Below, in pieces: positions 23,945 to 33,320 of a stretch of 37,959 bases of DNA; within the stretch, counting starts at the first letter, position 1, and each line of letters starts with the position of its first letter. Made by a program: the position numbers and the translations under genes. Below the pieces are notes generated by a model. It was not told the origin of the DNA. It did not search any database and saw only the letters and a program-made list of their open reading frames with translations. Source of the DNA: Lachnospiraceae bacterium (GTDB lineage Bacteria; Bacillota; Clostridia; Lachnospirales; Lachnospiraceae); contig JAFXJR010000123.1 of NCBI GenBank assembly GCA_017532145.1, positions 1 through 37,959 of the forward strand. Reading direction: 5' to 3'.

Positions 23945-25429
23945 ATGCAGGTATTGTGGGAGGGGACTGGAACAGGAAGAGATTATATTTTTGGTCATCT
24001 TTTTTTTATTAATCTTTTACTGGCTATAGTTATCGTTTTTTTCCAAAGGAAGCAGGTACAGTCTGTATGGACCTGGCTGTTGCTGCTCTATTCCATACCG
24101 ATTTTGGGCTTCGTTTTTTATCTTTTTCTGGGAACGGATATGCATAAGCAAAAGATGTTCCGTATTAAGGAGATAGAGGATCATCTGAATGATGCCATAC
24201 GCAAGCAGGAGTACAGACTTCAAAGTAAGGGCTTTTATGAAAATGCTCCGGAGATTGCAGAATATGAAGACCTGATTAGATATAACCTGGATATTTCAGA
24301 GGCAGTGTTGACAGATGATAACGATATTACAATCTATACGGATGGAAACGACAAGTTTGAAGCACTGATAGAGGATATAAGACAGGCAAAAAAGTATATT
24401 CATATCCAATATTATATTATTAAAAATGATGTGCTTTTTAATAGAATTAAAGAGGTATTGATTGAAAAGGCAGCAGAGGGAGTAGAGGTGCGGATACTCT
24501 ATGATGGTATGGGATGCCGCTCCGTGAAAAGAAGCTATTGGCAACAGTTGAACAGTAAGGGAATCAAGACCTCAGAATTTTTTCCTGCTACCTTGCGCCG
24601 TCTGCATTTGAGGATAAATTATAGAAATCATAGAAAGATAGTTGTAATTGATGGAGAAAAGGGATATGTGGGAGGCTTTAACATAGGTAAGGAGTATATC
24701 GGTCTGGATGAAAAATTTGGCTATTGGAGAGATACCCATCTGCGGATAGAGGGGGCAGCAGTGGCTTCTTTAGAGCTGCGATTTATTCTGGATTGGAACT
24801 ATGCTTCCAGAGAGAATCTTTTTGCACCGGACAGGTATTGGTGTGGAAAAGTTGCAGACCGTCTGCGTAAGGAAGGACAGCATTGCAGGGTACAGATTGT
24901 TTCCAGTGGACCGGATTCCCGATATCAGAACGTCAGGGACAACTATTTAAGGATGATTGGTAAGGCAAAACAGAGTATTTATATCCAGACACCATACTTT
25001 ATTCCCGATGATGCCATTCTTTCTGCTCTTTTGATTGCAGTGCATTCGGGAATCCAGGTGAACGTAATGATTCCCTGTAAGCCGGATCATCCCTTTGTAT
25101 ACTGGGCTACCTATTCCTATATTGGGGATTTGGTTATGGAGGGAGCTAATTGCTATACTTATAACAATGGGTTTCTTCATGCTAAAGGAATGATTGTGGA
25201 TGATAAGGTAATGTGTTATGGGACAGCCAATATGGATATTCGAAGTTTTGCCTTAAATTTTGAAGTAAATGCAATCGTTTATGATGAAGGAAAGGCGATA
25301 GAGATGAGGAAGCATTTTGAGGAGGATTTAAAGTATTCCCGCCAGATTACAAAAAATATTTATGTGGGAAGGTCTCTGGTCATCAAAGGTAAGGAGCAGA
25401 TGTGTCGGCTGCTTTCTCCTCTGTTATAG
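23945..25429 (+). CDS. cls: cardiolipin synthase
   Basis: Joins two phosphatidylglycerol molecules to cardiolipin and glycerol at the membrane. The 494 residues have two N-terminal transmembrane helices (about 15-32 and 40-62) with the PLDc_N region, and then two phospholipase-D HKD motifs: His229 in HRKIVVIDGEKGYVGGFN and His412 in HAKGMIVDDKVMCYGTANMD. A PG-type bacterial Cls is thus intact. The ATG at 23945 has AAAGGAG 13 nt upstream, a bit far but the only option at the first helix. It seems to stand alone. Confidence 0.93.
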   Translation: MQVLWEGTGTGRDYIFGHLFFINLLLAIVIVFFQRKQVQSVWTWLLLLYSIPILGFVFYLFLGTDMHKQKMFRIKEIEDHLNDAIRKQEYRLQSKGFYENAPEIAEYEDLIRYNLDISEAVLTDDNDITIYTDGNDKFEALIEDIRQAKKYIHIQYYIIKNDVLFNRIKEVLIEKAAEGVEVRILYDGMGCRSVKRSYWQQLNSKGIKTSEFFPATLRRLHLRINYRNHRKIVVIDGEKGYVGGFNIGKEYIGLDEKFGYWRDTHLRIEGAAVASLELRFILDWNYASRENLFAPDRYWCGKVADRLRKEGQHCRVQIVSSGPDSRYQNVRDNYLRMIGKAKQSIYIQTPYFIPDDAILSALLIAVHSGIQVNVMIPCKPDHPFVYWATYSYIGDLVMEGANCYTYNNGFLHAKGMIVDDKVMCYGTANMDIRSFALNFEVNAIVYDEGKAIEMRKHFEEDLKYSRQITKNIYVGRSLVIKGKEQMCRLLSPLL

Positions 25430-25674
25430 CTGTTGGACAGGCTGTATTGAGGATAAGGAGAGAAAAGCAGAGGGTAAATGTACGTTTTGTCGGAGAAGTA
25501 ATGCAAAGAAAACCCGGAAAAGGGTTTTACAGAGAGGGGATTTGTGGTATGTTGATAAGAAGGCCATTTGAATCCAATCAAGGAAGCGGAAGCAATGGGG
25601 GGAACTTGCTTGTGTCAAAGGGTAATTTCTGTATGGACAACAGGATGAATAGAAAAAAAGGAGTAGATGGTAAG

Positions 25675-26949
25675 ATGAAAAGGAGAACAGTGTCGCAGAA
25701 AATAAGGGTTTTGGGAGCAGTATCCATGATGGTGGCAGCTTTGGCTGCCTGTGGACAAAAGGAGGGAGAGCAGGCACCCGCTGATACAGAGAGAAACAAT
25801 ACTGTACAGAGTGAGCAGGAGGCTGATAGTGGAGATGCCACAGGTACGGAGACCCAGCTGGATAAGCTGAATACAGAGGAGTACGTCAGTGTAACAGAGT
25901 ATAAAGGGATTGAGGTAGCAGAGGCACAGCCCCAGGTGGATGAGGCAGATAAGGAATCCTATATCAATTATCTGCTGTCCATGAATCCTCCGGAAGGTGT
26001 GGAGGAAGGAGATACGGTAGTTATCGATTATGTGGGAACTCTGGATGGTGTAGCTTTTGAAGGCGGAACGGCTTCTGGTGCCTATCTGACTATTGGCTCC
26101 GGTCAGTTTATTGATGGTTTTGAGTCCGGTTTGATAGGAGCAAAGACGGGAGATACGGTAGAGCTGAATCTGACCTTCCCGAAGGACTACCATTCTGAGG
26201 ATATGGCAGGAAAATCCGTAGTTTTTACCGTAACAATCAATAATATTATGGCAGCAGAGCCTCAGGAACTGACGGACGAGTTTGTAAAAAATCTGGCGCT
26301 GGAGGAATGCAGTAATGTTGCTGAATTTGAAACCTATGTGTATAATATGCTGTATGAGGAGGCAGTAACTGCCTATGAAAGCAATGTAAAAGGTGCAATC
26401 ATTACGGTATTGATGGAAAACAGTGAGTTTAAAAAGGATCCTCCGCAGGATATGAGTGACCGGTATGAGGAAACACTGATTTATAATCTTACCTATCAGG
26501 CAGAGAGCTATGGAGTTTCTCTGGCAGATTTTATGATGATGTACTATGGGATGGATGAGGAGACCTATTTAACCGAAATAAAAAATCAAGCCAAGGCTTC
26601 TGCCCAGCAGTATATTATGATGCAGGATATTGCGAATAAAGAGGGATTGACTATATCTGATGAGGAGATGAACAGTTCGATTGAAGAGATGGCACTGGAA
26701 TATGGATATGCTTCTGCAGATGACTATAAGACACAGACCCAGATGAATATCAATGATTACAAAGAGTATCTTATGGGACAGAAGGTGTTGAATTTTCTAA
26801 TGGAAAATGCAGTGGTAACAGAGCCTGTAGCAGAGGAATCTACCATAGCAGAGGAAACTACTATAACAGAAGAGAACAGTATGGCAGAGGAAACTACTAT
26901 AACGGAGGAAGGGACTACCGCAGCAGAGGAGACGCTTGCCACAGAATAA
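25675..26949 (+). CDS. membrane-anchored FKBP/trigger-factor-like lipoprotein (foldase)
   Basis: A 424-residue exported lipoprotein. A signal peptide with lipobox (MVAALAAC) is followed by an acidic linker. An FKBP-type peptidyl-prolyl isomerase domain at about 111-192 contains GDTVVIDYVGTLDGVAFEGG, FIDGFESGLIGAKTGDTVE and the closing VVFTVTINNI. Then comes the helical trigger-factor C-terminal domain at about 195-382 (LTDEFVKNLALEECSNVAEF, IANKEGLTISDEEMN). The ribosome-binding N-terminal domain of cytosolic trigger factor is missing and replaced by the signal sequence. It should act outside the membrane as a chaperone or isomerase. The tail (about 383-424) is a degenerate repeat of EETTITEE. 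AAGGAG lies 11 nt before the ATG. The 245 bp between cls and this start hold no convincing gene. Confidence 0.88.
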   Translation: MKRRTVSQKIRVLGAVSMMVAALAACGQKEGEQAPADTERNNTVQSEQEADSGDATGTETQLDKLNTEEYVSVTEYKGIEVAEAQPQVDEADKESYINYLLSMNPPEGVEEGDTVVIDYVGTLDGVAFEGGTASGAYLTIGSGQFIDGFESGLIGAKTGDTVELNLTFPKDYHSEDMAGKSVVFTVTINNIMAAEPQELTDEFVKNLALEECSNVAEFETYVYNMLYEEAVTAYESNVKGAIITVLMENSEFKKDPPQDMSDRYEETLIYNLTYQAESYGVSLADFMMMYYGMDEETYLTEIKNQAKASAQQYIMMQDIANKEGLTISDEEMNSSIEEMALEYGYASADDYKTQTQMNINDYKEYLMGQKVLNFLMENAVVTEPVAEESTIAEETTITEENSMAEETTITEEGTTAAEETLATE

Positions 26950-26987
26950 GGGGCAGAGACAATGGCAGCAAAGTCGGAGGAATGAGG

Positions 26988-27023
26988 CGATGCGGAGGCA
27001 TCGTTGACTGACAACGATGCCTC
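26988..27023 (+). promoter_or_regulatory. competing hairpins between the foldase gene and asnS
   Basis: GAGGCATCGTTG (26995-27006) pairs perfectly with CAACGATGCCTC (27012-27023), loop ACTGA. The upstream CGATGC (26988-26993) can pair instead with GCATCG (26998-27003). The two stems use the same bases, so they exclude each other. No T tract follows, so a plain terminator is doubtful. Confidence 0.45.
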
Positions 27024-27151
27024 AGATAAAAATTTAGACAAGTGAAACAGATGTGTGGATTATACCGGCAATTGGTATGGCTTAGGCAGAAGAAAGTTTG
27101 CCAACAGAAATACAGAAGAATGAAAAAGAGGATAAAAAGGAGATGGCAAAG

Positions 27152-28543
27152 ATGGATTTAATCGATATCAAGGCTTTGTACAGAGAAAGACAAGAATGGA
27201 TAGGAAAAGAGGTAACTGTAGGCGGATGGATTAGAAGTATCCGGGATTCCAAGACGTTTGGCTTTATCGTAGTCAATGATGGAACCTTTTTTGAACCCTT
27301 GCAGATTGTGTATAGTGATAAGCTGGAGAATTTCAATCAGATTAGCAGATTAAATGTAGGTTCAGCTATTGTAGTAAAGGGAACCATAGTGGAAACACCC
27401 CAGGCGAAGCAGCCCTTTGAAATGCAGGCAACAGAGGTAATGATAGAAGGACCTTCCACAGCAGACTATCCGCTGCAAAAGAAGAGGCACAGTTTTGAAT
27501 ATCTGAGAACGATTTCTCATCTGCGTCCCAGAACCAATACCTTTCAGGCTGTATTTAGGGTACGTTCTCTAATCGCCTATGCTATTCATACCTTTTTCAT
27601 GGAAAGAGGCTTTGTCTATGTGCATACTCCCATTATTACAGGAAGCGACTGTGAGGGAGCCGGAGAGATGTTCCAGGTGACGACGATGGATTTGGATAAC
27701 CTGCCAAGGACTCAGGATGGAAGTATAGATTACAGTCAGGATTTCTTTGGAAAGCCTACTAATCTTACAGTAAGTGGTCAGCTGAATGTAGAAACCTATG
27801 CGTTTGCTTTTAAAAATGTCTATACCTTCGGTCCTACTTTCCGGGCAGAAAACTCCAATACAACTAAGCATGCAGCAGAATTTTGGATGATAGAGCCGGA
27901 GATGGCCTTTGCAGACTTAAAGGATGATATGATGCTGGCAGAGAACATGCTGAAGTATATTATTCGTTATGTACTGGAAAACGCAAAGGAGGAGATGGAA
28001 TTTTTTAATCAGTTTGTAGATAAGGGATTGATTGAAAGGCTGAACCATGTAGTAAATTCTGATTTTGGTCATGTGACCTACACCGAGGCAATCCGGATTC
28101 TGGAGCAGCACAACGATGAATTTGAATATAAGGTATCCTGGGGCTGTGACCTGCAGACAGAGCATGAGCGTTATCTGACAGAAAAAGAATTTAAGAGACC
28201 CGTCTTTGTCACAGATTATCCTAAGGAAATCAAAGCCTTTTATATGAAGCTGAATGAAGATGGCAAGACAGTGGCAGCCATGGACTGTCTGGTGCCGGGA
28301 ATTGGAGAAATTATCGGGGGCAGCCAGAGAGAGGATAGTTTGGAGAAGTTAGAGAAGCGTATGGATGAGATGGGACTGAACAAGGAGGATTATGGCTTCT
28401 ATCTGGATTTGAGAAAATATGGTTCTGTACGCCATGCAGGCTTTGGACTGGGATTTGAACGATGTGTGATGTACCTGACAGGAATGGGAAATATCAGGGA
28501 CGTATTACCCTTCCCCAGAACTGTTAAAAACTGTGAGCTGTAA
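27152..28543 (+). CDS. asnS: asparagine--tRNA ligase
   Basis: Charges tRNA(Asn); cytoplasmic class IIb synthetase. The 463 residues show the N-terminal OB-fold anticodon-binding domain ([18 protein letters not shown]), motif 2 [20 protein letters not shown], and motif 3 [15 protein letters not shown]. Length equals the usual bacterial AsnRS. Two in-frame ATGs lie close together. AAAAGGAG ends directly before 27143 but 9 nt before 27152, so the latter is chosen. No T-box leader is present, unlike in many Firmicutes. The NlpC/P60 gene starts 21 bp after the stop. Confidence 0.95.
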   Translation: MDLIDIKALYRERQEWIGKEVTVGGWIRSIRDSKTFGFIVVNDGTFFEPLQIVYSDKLENFNQISRLNVGSAIVVKGTIVETPQAKQPFEMQATEVMIEGPSTADYPLQKKRHSFEYLRTISHLRPRTNTFQAVFRVRSLIAYAIHTFFMERGFVYVHTPIITGSDCEGAGEMFQVTTMDLDNLPRTQDGSIDYSQDFFGKPTNLTVSGQLNVETYAFAFKNVYTFGPTFRAENSNTTKHAAEFWMIEPEMAFADLKDDMMLAENMLKYIIRYVLENAKEEMEFFNQFVDKGLIERLNHVVNSDFGHVTYTEAIRILEQHNDEFEYKVSWGCDLQTEHERYLTEKEFKRPVFVTDYPKEIKAFYMKLNEDGKTVAAMDCLVPGIGEIIGGSQREDSLEKLEKRMDEMGLNKEDYGFYLDLRKYGSVRHAGFGLGFERCVMYLTGMGNIRDVLPFPRTVKNCEL

Positions 28544-28564
28544 AGCTGGTATATTGAATAGAAT

Positions 28565-30007
28565 ATGAGAAGAAGATTAAGAAAAATAATGGGAATTGGT
28601 CTGGCCTGTGTGGTAATTTTGGGTTTTCATGGAGATGCTTTTGCCTCTACCATTGAAGAGATTCAGCGACAGCAGGAGGAAAATCGCCAGCAGCTGAATC
28701 AGGTAGAAGGACAGATTGACGGTCTGGAGGGACAGCAGACAGCGGTGCAGAATGAAATTGATGCACTGGATGCCAACGTAGTACAGATTATTGCCAGTGT
28801 GGATATGCTTAAGGAGGATATTGAGGCAAAGGAAGTCCAGATTAAGGAAACAGAGATAGAGTATACCAGGGCCAAGGCAAAAGAGGAAGAGCAGTATGAA
28901 GCGATGAAGCTGCGGATTAAATTTATGTATGAGCAGGGAGACAGCTCTTATGTACAGCTATTGTTCAGCAGCGAAAGCTTTGGAGAGATGGTGAATAAGG
29001 CTGATTATGTGGAGCAGCTTTATGAGTATGACAGGAAAATGCTGGAGGAATACCAGACTGCCAGAGAGCATGTACGGCAGGTATGGGATAAATTGGAGGA
29101 AGAAAAATCTGAGCTGGAGGTAAGCCAGCATGAGCTGGAGCAGGAGCAGGCTTACATGGAGAAAATGCTGGAGGAAAAAAGGCAGGAGTACGATAATTAC
29201 AATGTGCAGATTGCCAGAGCAAAGCAGGAAGCTGCTGCCTATAAGACAAAAATCAGACAGCAGACAGCACAGATTAAACGATTAGAGGAGGAAGCCAGAA
29301 GGAAGGCGGAAGAAGAGGCGCGAAGAAAAGCAGAGGAGGAAGCCAGAAGGAAGGCGGAGGAAGAACGGAGAAAAAGAGAAGCTGAGGCCGCAGCGGCAAA
29401 CAATTCTTCATCAGGTCAGACTTCTGCCGACAGCCAGACCGGTTCATCAGGTCAGACCTCCACAGGTAGTCAGACCGGTGATAACAGTACTACAGGTCAG
29501 ACCTCTACAGGCACCAGTGCTAATCCTTCATCAGGTCAGACTTCTACAGGTAGTCAGTCAACGGATAATAGTACGACAAATAACAGTTCTATAGGTGGAC
29601 AAACATCAGGAAGTAGTACAGGGAAAACGAATACTTCCTCTGGCAGTTCATCCGGACAGGGAAGCAGTAAGGGACAGGAGATTGCTTCCTATGCTCTGCA
29701 GTTTGTGGGAAATCCCTATGTATATGGAGGTACCAGTCTGACAGAAGGAGCCGATTGCTCCGGATTTGTATGGAGAGTATATAAGGATAAAGGATATTCG
29801 GTACCGCGTACCTCCTGGACACTAAGAAATGCAGGACGAGAGGTGGCTTATGCCGATGCTCAGCCCGGAGACATTGTATGCTATGCAGGACATGTAGGTA
29901 TTTACATAGGAAATGGTAGTATTGTACATGCCAGTACACCAAAATCAGGAATTAAAGTAACGACAGCTACCTACAAGCCGATACTGACAGTGAGACGGGT
30001 AGTATAG
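28565..30007 (+). CDS. secreted NlpC/P60 peptidoglycan endopeptidase with coiled-coil domain
   Basis: A 480-residue exported wall hydrolase. Signal peptide 1-27 (ending DAFAS), then a long coiled-coil at about 28-270 of the CwlO/PcsB type. Next is a basic-acidic repeat (EEARRKA three times), a Ser/Thr/Gly/Gln-rich linker of about 100 residues, and a C-terminal NlpC/P60 domain with Cys398 in GADCSGF, His443 in GHVGIYIG and His455. It should cut the gamma-D-Glu to diamino-acid bond of stem peptides. Coiled-coil forms are often gated by FtsEX-type partners, none of which is visible here. The ribosome binding site is poor, so coupling to asnS translation 21 bp upstream is possible. The linker is DNA-repetitive and may vary in length. 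Confidence 0.92.
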   Translation: MRRRLRKIMGIGLACVVILGFHGDAFASTIEEIQRQQEENRQQLNQVEGQIDGLEGQQTAVQNEIDALDANVVQIIASVDMLKEDIEAKEVQIKETEIEYTRAKAKEEEQYEAMKLRIKFMYEQGDSSYVQLLFSSESFGEMVNKADYVEQLYEYDRKMLEEYQTAREHVRQVWDKLEEEKSELEVSQHELEQEQAYMEKMLEEKRQEYDNYNVQIARAKQEAAAYKTKIRQQTAQIKRLEEEARRKAEEEARRKAEEEARRKAEEERRKREAEAAAANNSSSGQTSADSQTGSSGQTSTGSQTGDNSTTGQTSTGTSANPSSGQTSTGSQSTDNSTTNNSSIGGQTSGSSTGKTNTSSGSSSGQGSSKGQEIASYALQFVGNPYVYGGTSLTEGADCSGFVWRVYKDKGYSVPRTSWTLRNAGREVAYADAQPGDIVCYAGHVGIYIGNGSIVHASTPKSGIKVTTATYKPILTVRRVV

Positions 30008-30080
30008 CGAGCAATTCCATTCACTTTAGACAATGGGCAGTTTACCCAAAGAGTATACATCATCTACTTTATGGGAAAAG

Positions 30081-30121
30081 AAAAGAACGCTGATAGAGAG
30101 GAATCGTCAGCGTTCTTTTTT
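30081..30121 (+). terminator. intrinsic terminator after the NlpC/P60 gene
   Basis: AAAAGAACGCTGA (30081-30093) pairs with TCAGCGTTCTTTT (30107-30119), loop of 13 nt, followed by further T. The converging gene ends at 30180. Confidence 0.85.
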
Positions 30122-30179
30122 GTTGTACAATATTTGATATTTGCTCATTTATAAGGCAAAAGGCTGTTTTATTTGCTGC

Positions 30180-31100
30180 TTATTTTGTATTTTCATCAGG
30201 GTAGACACTGGTAATACCAATAATATTCAGAATGCCTTCATCGTCTACATCAAAGGTAATATTGGGACCACCGTTTCCAAAATGGAAGCCAGAATCACTA
30301 TATTTTAGATTAAAGAGGTTGTAGTTAGCAATCCGCTCGATAAGGGCTTCTGTAAAAATTTTTTCATTGTCGATAGCTTCAAATTCCCCCGGAGTGTTGA
30401 TAACACCATTATAATTGCCTGTATCAATGAAAAGAGGGAATTTACTCAGGTCAGACAGATACTCCAAGTCCATCGCTTTAACGGCATTGATAATCTCTAT
30501 GGCAAAGGCGTATTCCTCCAGGTAAATATCGGTAGTCATATAGCTGGGAGTAACACTGGTCAGTACAGCATGGCTTTCATCCAGTGTACCAATATAATTT
30601 AAAGTAGCAAATTGGCCGATAGTAACGTAATCCAGTCCTCCTTCCAGTCCGGTTTCCGGTATGGAAAGATAGTGAGATTTACCATCTTGTGTCTGGAAGG
30701 CAACAAAGTATTGAGATGCATCGGTGATAATACCGGTAACAGAACGACGCTCAGCAGTAGTAGTTGGGGTAAGTGTCTGTTGAGGCTTTGTTGTAGCAGG
30801 AGGAGTGGTAGAAGAAGTCGTATCTGCAGAAGGAGTCTCGGAGATAGACTGACCACCGCCTACTACAGAAAAATCTTTAGAAGTTTCCGGGGAATTTGTT
30901 TCTTCTGCTGTAGTCGATGCAGTAGAGCTATCTTCGGCAGCAGTGGTTTCTTCCTGCACCGTAATATTAGCAGTCTTACTATCTGAATTGGCATTTCCGC
31001 ATCCGCTCAATACGATACAGCCTGCACAGAGCAGAGGGAGAAGCTTCTTTATATGTTTTTTCTGATCTGAATGATTAAGAGTGTATAATGTTTTTTTCAT
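30180..31100 (-). CDS. lipoprotein of unknown function
   Basis: A 306-residue exported lipoprotein with lipobox VLSGC after an unusually long, basic n-region (MKKTLYTLNHSDQKKHIKKL). A Thr/Ser/Pro/Glu-rich linker (about 40-120) leads to a beta-rich domain (ERRSVTGIITDASQYFVAFQ, GKSHYLSIPETGLEGG, ATLNYIGTLDE). The C-terminal part has EFEAIDNEKIFTEALIERI and a closing NITFDVDDEGILNIIGITS. No family is recognised. The ATG at 31100 has AAGGATGGA upstream on the minus strand; a longer start at 31133 would put extra charged residues before the signal. It is read divergently from the dgt gene, with an AT-rich control region (31101-31358) between. Confidence 0.75.
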   Translation of the reverse strand: MKKTLYTLNHSDQKKHIKKLLPLLCAGCIVLSGCGNANSDSKTANITVQEETTAAEDSSTASTTAEETNSPETSKDFSVVGGGQSISETPSADTTSSTTPPATTKPQQTLTPTTTAERRSVTGIITDASQYFVAFQTQDGKSHYLSIPETGLEGGLDYVTIGQFATLNYIGTLDESHAVLTSVTPSYMTTDIYLEEYAFAIEIINAVKAMDLEYLSDLSKFPLFIDTGNYNGVINTPGEFEAIDNEKIFTEALIERIANYNLFNLKYSDSGFHFGNGGPNITFDVDDEGILNIIGITSVYPDENTK

Positions 31101-31358
31101 ATGTGGAATCCATCCTTTTTTATTTCTGGTCAAAGGAGATATTGATTATCTCTTCCGCCATTGGTTGATAATTGCTTTGCATTCTCTGTGATTGGAGAAA
31201 CAATTTTCTGGAGTGGATAATAAAATATCATCCCGTTTCCATATATTAATAATATACCATGAAGGGATTATCTGTCAAACTATAAAGAAAACTTGTTTTT
31301 CACGAAAAAACGTAGTAAGGTGTTAGATAAGAGAAAAAGGAAAGGGGTATGGGAAGGG

Positions 31359-32765
31359 ATGGAATGGAAAAGGCTTTTATGCAGTGACAGAATCAGAAGT
31401 TATAGGGCAAAAAACAAGCAGGAGGATTTGCGGACAGAGTTTGAAAAGGATTATCATCGAATTATAGGGAGTGCTTCCTTTCGGAGACTGCAGGATAAGA
31501 CTCAGGTTTTTCCTTTGGATAAAAGTGATTTTATCCGAACCAGACTAACCCACTCCTTAGAGGTATCTTCCTTTGCCCGTTCACTGGGACAGAATATTTC
31601 AAAGAAAATCCGACAGGATATTCAGGATACAAGCTTTCAGGCTTCTTATCAGGAGGATGTTTGCGATATTTTACAGTGTGCGGGTCTTCTTCATGATATC
31701 GGTAATCCTCCCTTTGGTCATTTTGGTGAGACGGTAATCAGACAGTGGTTTGAGAAGAATCTGAGACGGCTGGATTATAAGGGGAGGACTTTAGAGGAGA
31801 TACTACTTCCTCAGATGAAGGAGGATTTTCGCAACTTTGATGGCAATACTCAGGCACTGCGGCTGGTAACGAAGCTTCACTATCTGGTAGATGAGCATGG
31901 AATGAATCTGACCAAGGGTTTGCTGGGAACGATAATCAAATATCCGGTAGCTTCTCTGGAAATTAATAAAAACAGCGGAAATATTAAGGATAAAAAGATG
32001 GGCTATTATTATGCGGAGAAGGATATTTTTAACGATATACAAAATACGCTGGGAACCTATGGAAGCAGGCATCCATTGACCTATGCACTGGAGGCAGCCG
32101 ACGATATTGCTTACCGTACAGCCGATATAGAGGATGCCTTTAAAAAGGGTTGTATCACGTTTCTGCAACTGGTGAATGAACTGAAAAGCTATGGAGGGCA
32201 GGATGAAGAAACAGCTTATATGCAGATGGTAAGGACTTTGCAGGAACGCTATGAAAAGGCAGTGTCCAGAGGAGTAGCACAGCCGGAAAACCATGCCATT
32301 CAAAATTGGATAATTGGAATACAGGGGCGGCTGCTGACCAGTGCCACACAGGGATTTGCAGATCATTACAGAGAAATTATGGAGGGTACCTATAAGCAGG
32401 ATTTATTTTATGGAACAGATGGGCAGCAGATGACAGAGGCTTTGGGAGACATTGCCAGCCGTTACGTTTTTAATTCCCGGCCTATTCTGAAGTTGGAGAT
32501 AGGGGCAGAGTCCATTCTTAATTTTTTACTGGATAAATTTGTGAATGCTGCTATCTATTTTGATACAGACAGAATGCAGGATGAAATTAAGGAGAAGCTA
32601 ATCGATTTGATTTCGGATAACTATAAGGCTATTTATCGAATCTATGCAAAAGAGAAGAATGAGATAGAGAGGCTGTATTTAAGATTACTGTTGGTTACCG
32701 ATTTTATTTGCGGAATGACGGACAGCTATGCAAAATCCCTTTATCATGAGCTGAATGGAATGTAA
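31359..32765 (+). CDS. dgt: deoxyguanosinetriphosphate triphosphohydrolase-family protein (dNTPase)
   Basis: HD-superfamily enzyme that splits dNTPs into the deoxynucleoside and tripolyphosphate. The 468 residues show the N-terminal YHRIIGSASFRRLQDKTQVF, RTRLTHSLEVSSFARSLG (first His), GLLHDIGNPPFGHFGE (the HD pair), EAADDIAYRTADIEDA (the later Asp), and a long helical tail. The ATG at 31359 begins MEWKRLLCSDRIRSYRAK, with AAGGGG about 12 nt upstream. Substrate (dGTP or all dNTPs) cannot be told from this. It is followed by a SigE-like promoter and spoIIID. Confidence 0.92.
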   Translation: MEWKRLLCSDRIRSYRAKNKQEDLRTEFEKDYHRIIGSASFRRLQDKTQVFPLDKSDFIRTRLTHSLEVSSFARSLGQNISKKIRQDIQDTSFQASYQEDVCDILQCAGLLHDIGNPPFGHFGETVIRQWFEKNLRRLDYKGRTLEEILLPQMKEDFRNFDGNTQALRLVTKLHYLVDEHGMNLTKGLLGTIIKYPVASLEINKNSGNIKDKKMGYYYAEKDIFNDIQNTLGTYGSRHPLTYALEAADDIAYRTADIEDAFKKGCITFLQLVNELKSYGGQDEETAYMQMVRTLQERYEKAVSRGVAQPENHAIQNWIIGIQGRLLTSATQGFADHYREIMEGTYKQDLFYGTDGQQMTEALGDIASRYVFNSRPILKLEIGAESILNFLLDKFVNAAIYFDTDRMQDEIKEKLIDLISDNYKAIYRIYAKEKNEIERLYLRLLLVTDFICGMTDSYAKSLYHELNGM

Positions 32766-32768
32766 ATA

Positions 32769-32813
32769 GTCATAACCCAAAAGAATATTTCATAGAATGT
32801 AAAAAAATATTCT
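32769..32813 (+). promoter_or_regulatory. SigE-like promoter and small hairpin before spoIIID
   Basis: GTCATAAC (32769-32776) and CATAGAAT (32791-32798), 14 bp apart, resemble the mother-cell SigE consensus (ATA-type -35, CATACAAT-type -10). A 9-bp stem AGAATATTT/AAATATTCT (32782-32790, 32805-32813) overlaps it. spoIIID is a known SigE-transcribed gene in Bacillus, which supports the reading. Confidence 0.55.
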
Positions 32814-32826
32814 GAGGGGACTTCCG

Positions 32827-33090
32827 TTGAAAGATTATATCGAGGAAAGAGCAATCGATATTGCCAATTATATTATCGAGAATAATGCTACGGTAAGACA
32901 GACGGCAAAACAGTTTGGAATCAGTAAGAGTACGGTGCATAAGGATGTAACTGATCGACTGATGCAGGTAAATCCTGCACTGGCTAAGGAGGCCAGAAAG
33001 GTTCTGGATGTGAATAAATCAGAGCGGCATATCAGAGGCGGACTGGCGACAAAAGAAAAGTATCTGCATCAGCAGGAGGCCGTAATCTAA
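32827..33090 (+). CDS. spoIIID: sporulation transcription factor SpoIIID
   Basis: Small mother-cell regulator that activates and represses SigE- and SigK-dependent genes during sporulation. The 87 residues cover the whole family: MKDYIEERAIDIANYIIENN, the helix-turn-helix TVRQTAKQFGISKSTVHKDV, and a basic C-terminal helix (NKSERHIRGGLATKEKYLH). The start is TTG at 32827, supported by GAGGGG about 10 nt upstream and by family length. Its presence marks the organism as a spore former or a descendant of one. Confidence 0.95.
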   Translation: MKDYIEERAIDIANYIIENNATVRQTAKQFGISKSTVHKDVTDRLMQVNPALAKEARKVLDVNKSERHIRGGLATKEKYLHQQEAVI

Positions 33091-33290
33091 TACATAGGAC
33101 AGTCTGGATGGCAGATATAAGGCTGTAATCTGGAAAATACAAGCACAATCTCCCTTCAGGCTGTGGTCATATACTATACAAAGTTAACCGAGTCAAGAGA
33201 ACCTTTACTCCAGGAATTTAAGATATCACCCTGCTTCATCATAACAGAGGACTGGCCTGTTAAAAGATAGAAGGAGGCGGAGAAAATCTT
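33091..33290 (+). other. spacer between spoIIID and the guaA promoter
   Basis: No gene is visible. I saw no guanine-riboswitch core and no clear terminator. An AAGGAGG at about 33271-33277 precedes no credible reading frame. Confidence 0.5.
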
Positions 33291-33320
33291 TTGACAGTAG
33301 CAACCGGTTTATTATATGAT
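33291..33320 (+). promoter_or_regulatory. SigA promoter of guaA
   Basis: A perfect TTGACA (33291-33296) and TATGAT (33315-33320) with an 18-bp spacer. Transcription would start near 33328, leaving a leader of about 115 nt. The TTG of the -35 box is in frame with guaA and could be mistaken for a start codon. Confidence 0.65.

Noticed and set aside
25675-26949. Cytosolic trigger factor (tig)
   Set aside because: The ribosome-binding domain is missing and a clear lipobox (LAAC) is present, so it is an exported relative.
27024-27151. T-box leader for asnS
   Set aside because: The conserved T-box sequence and specifier-stem pattern are not present, and the leader is too short.
31244-31257. AT-only palindrome ATATTA-A-TAATAT in the dgt/lipoprotein control region
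   Set aside because: Such palindromes are expected by chance in AT-rich spacer, and no other support was found.
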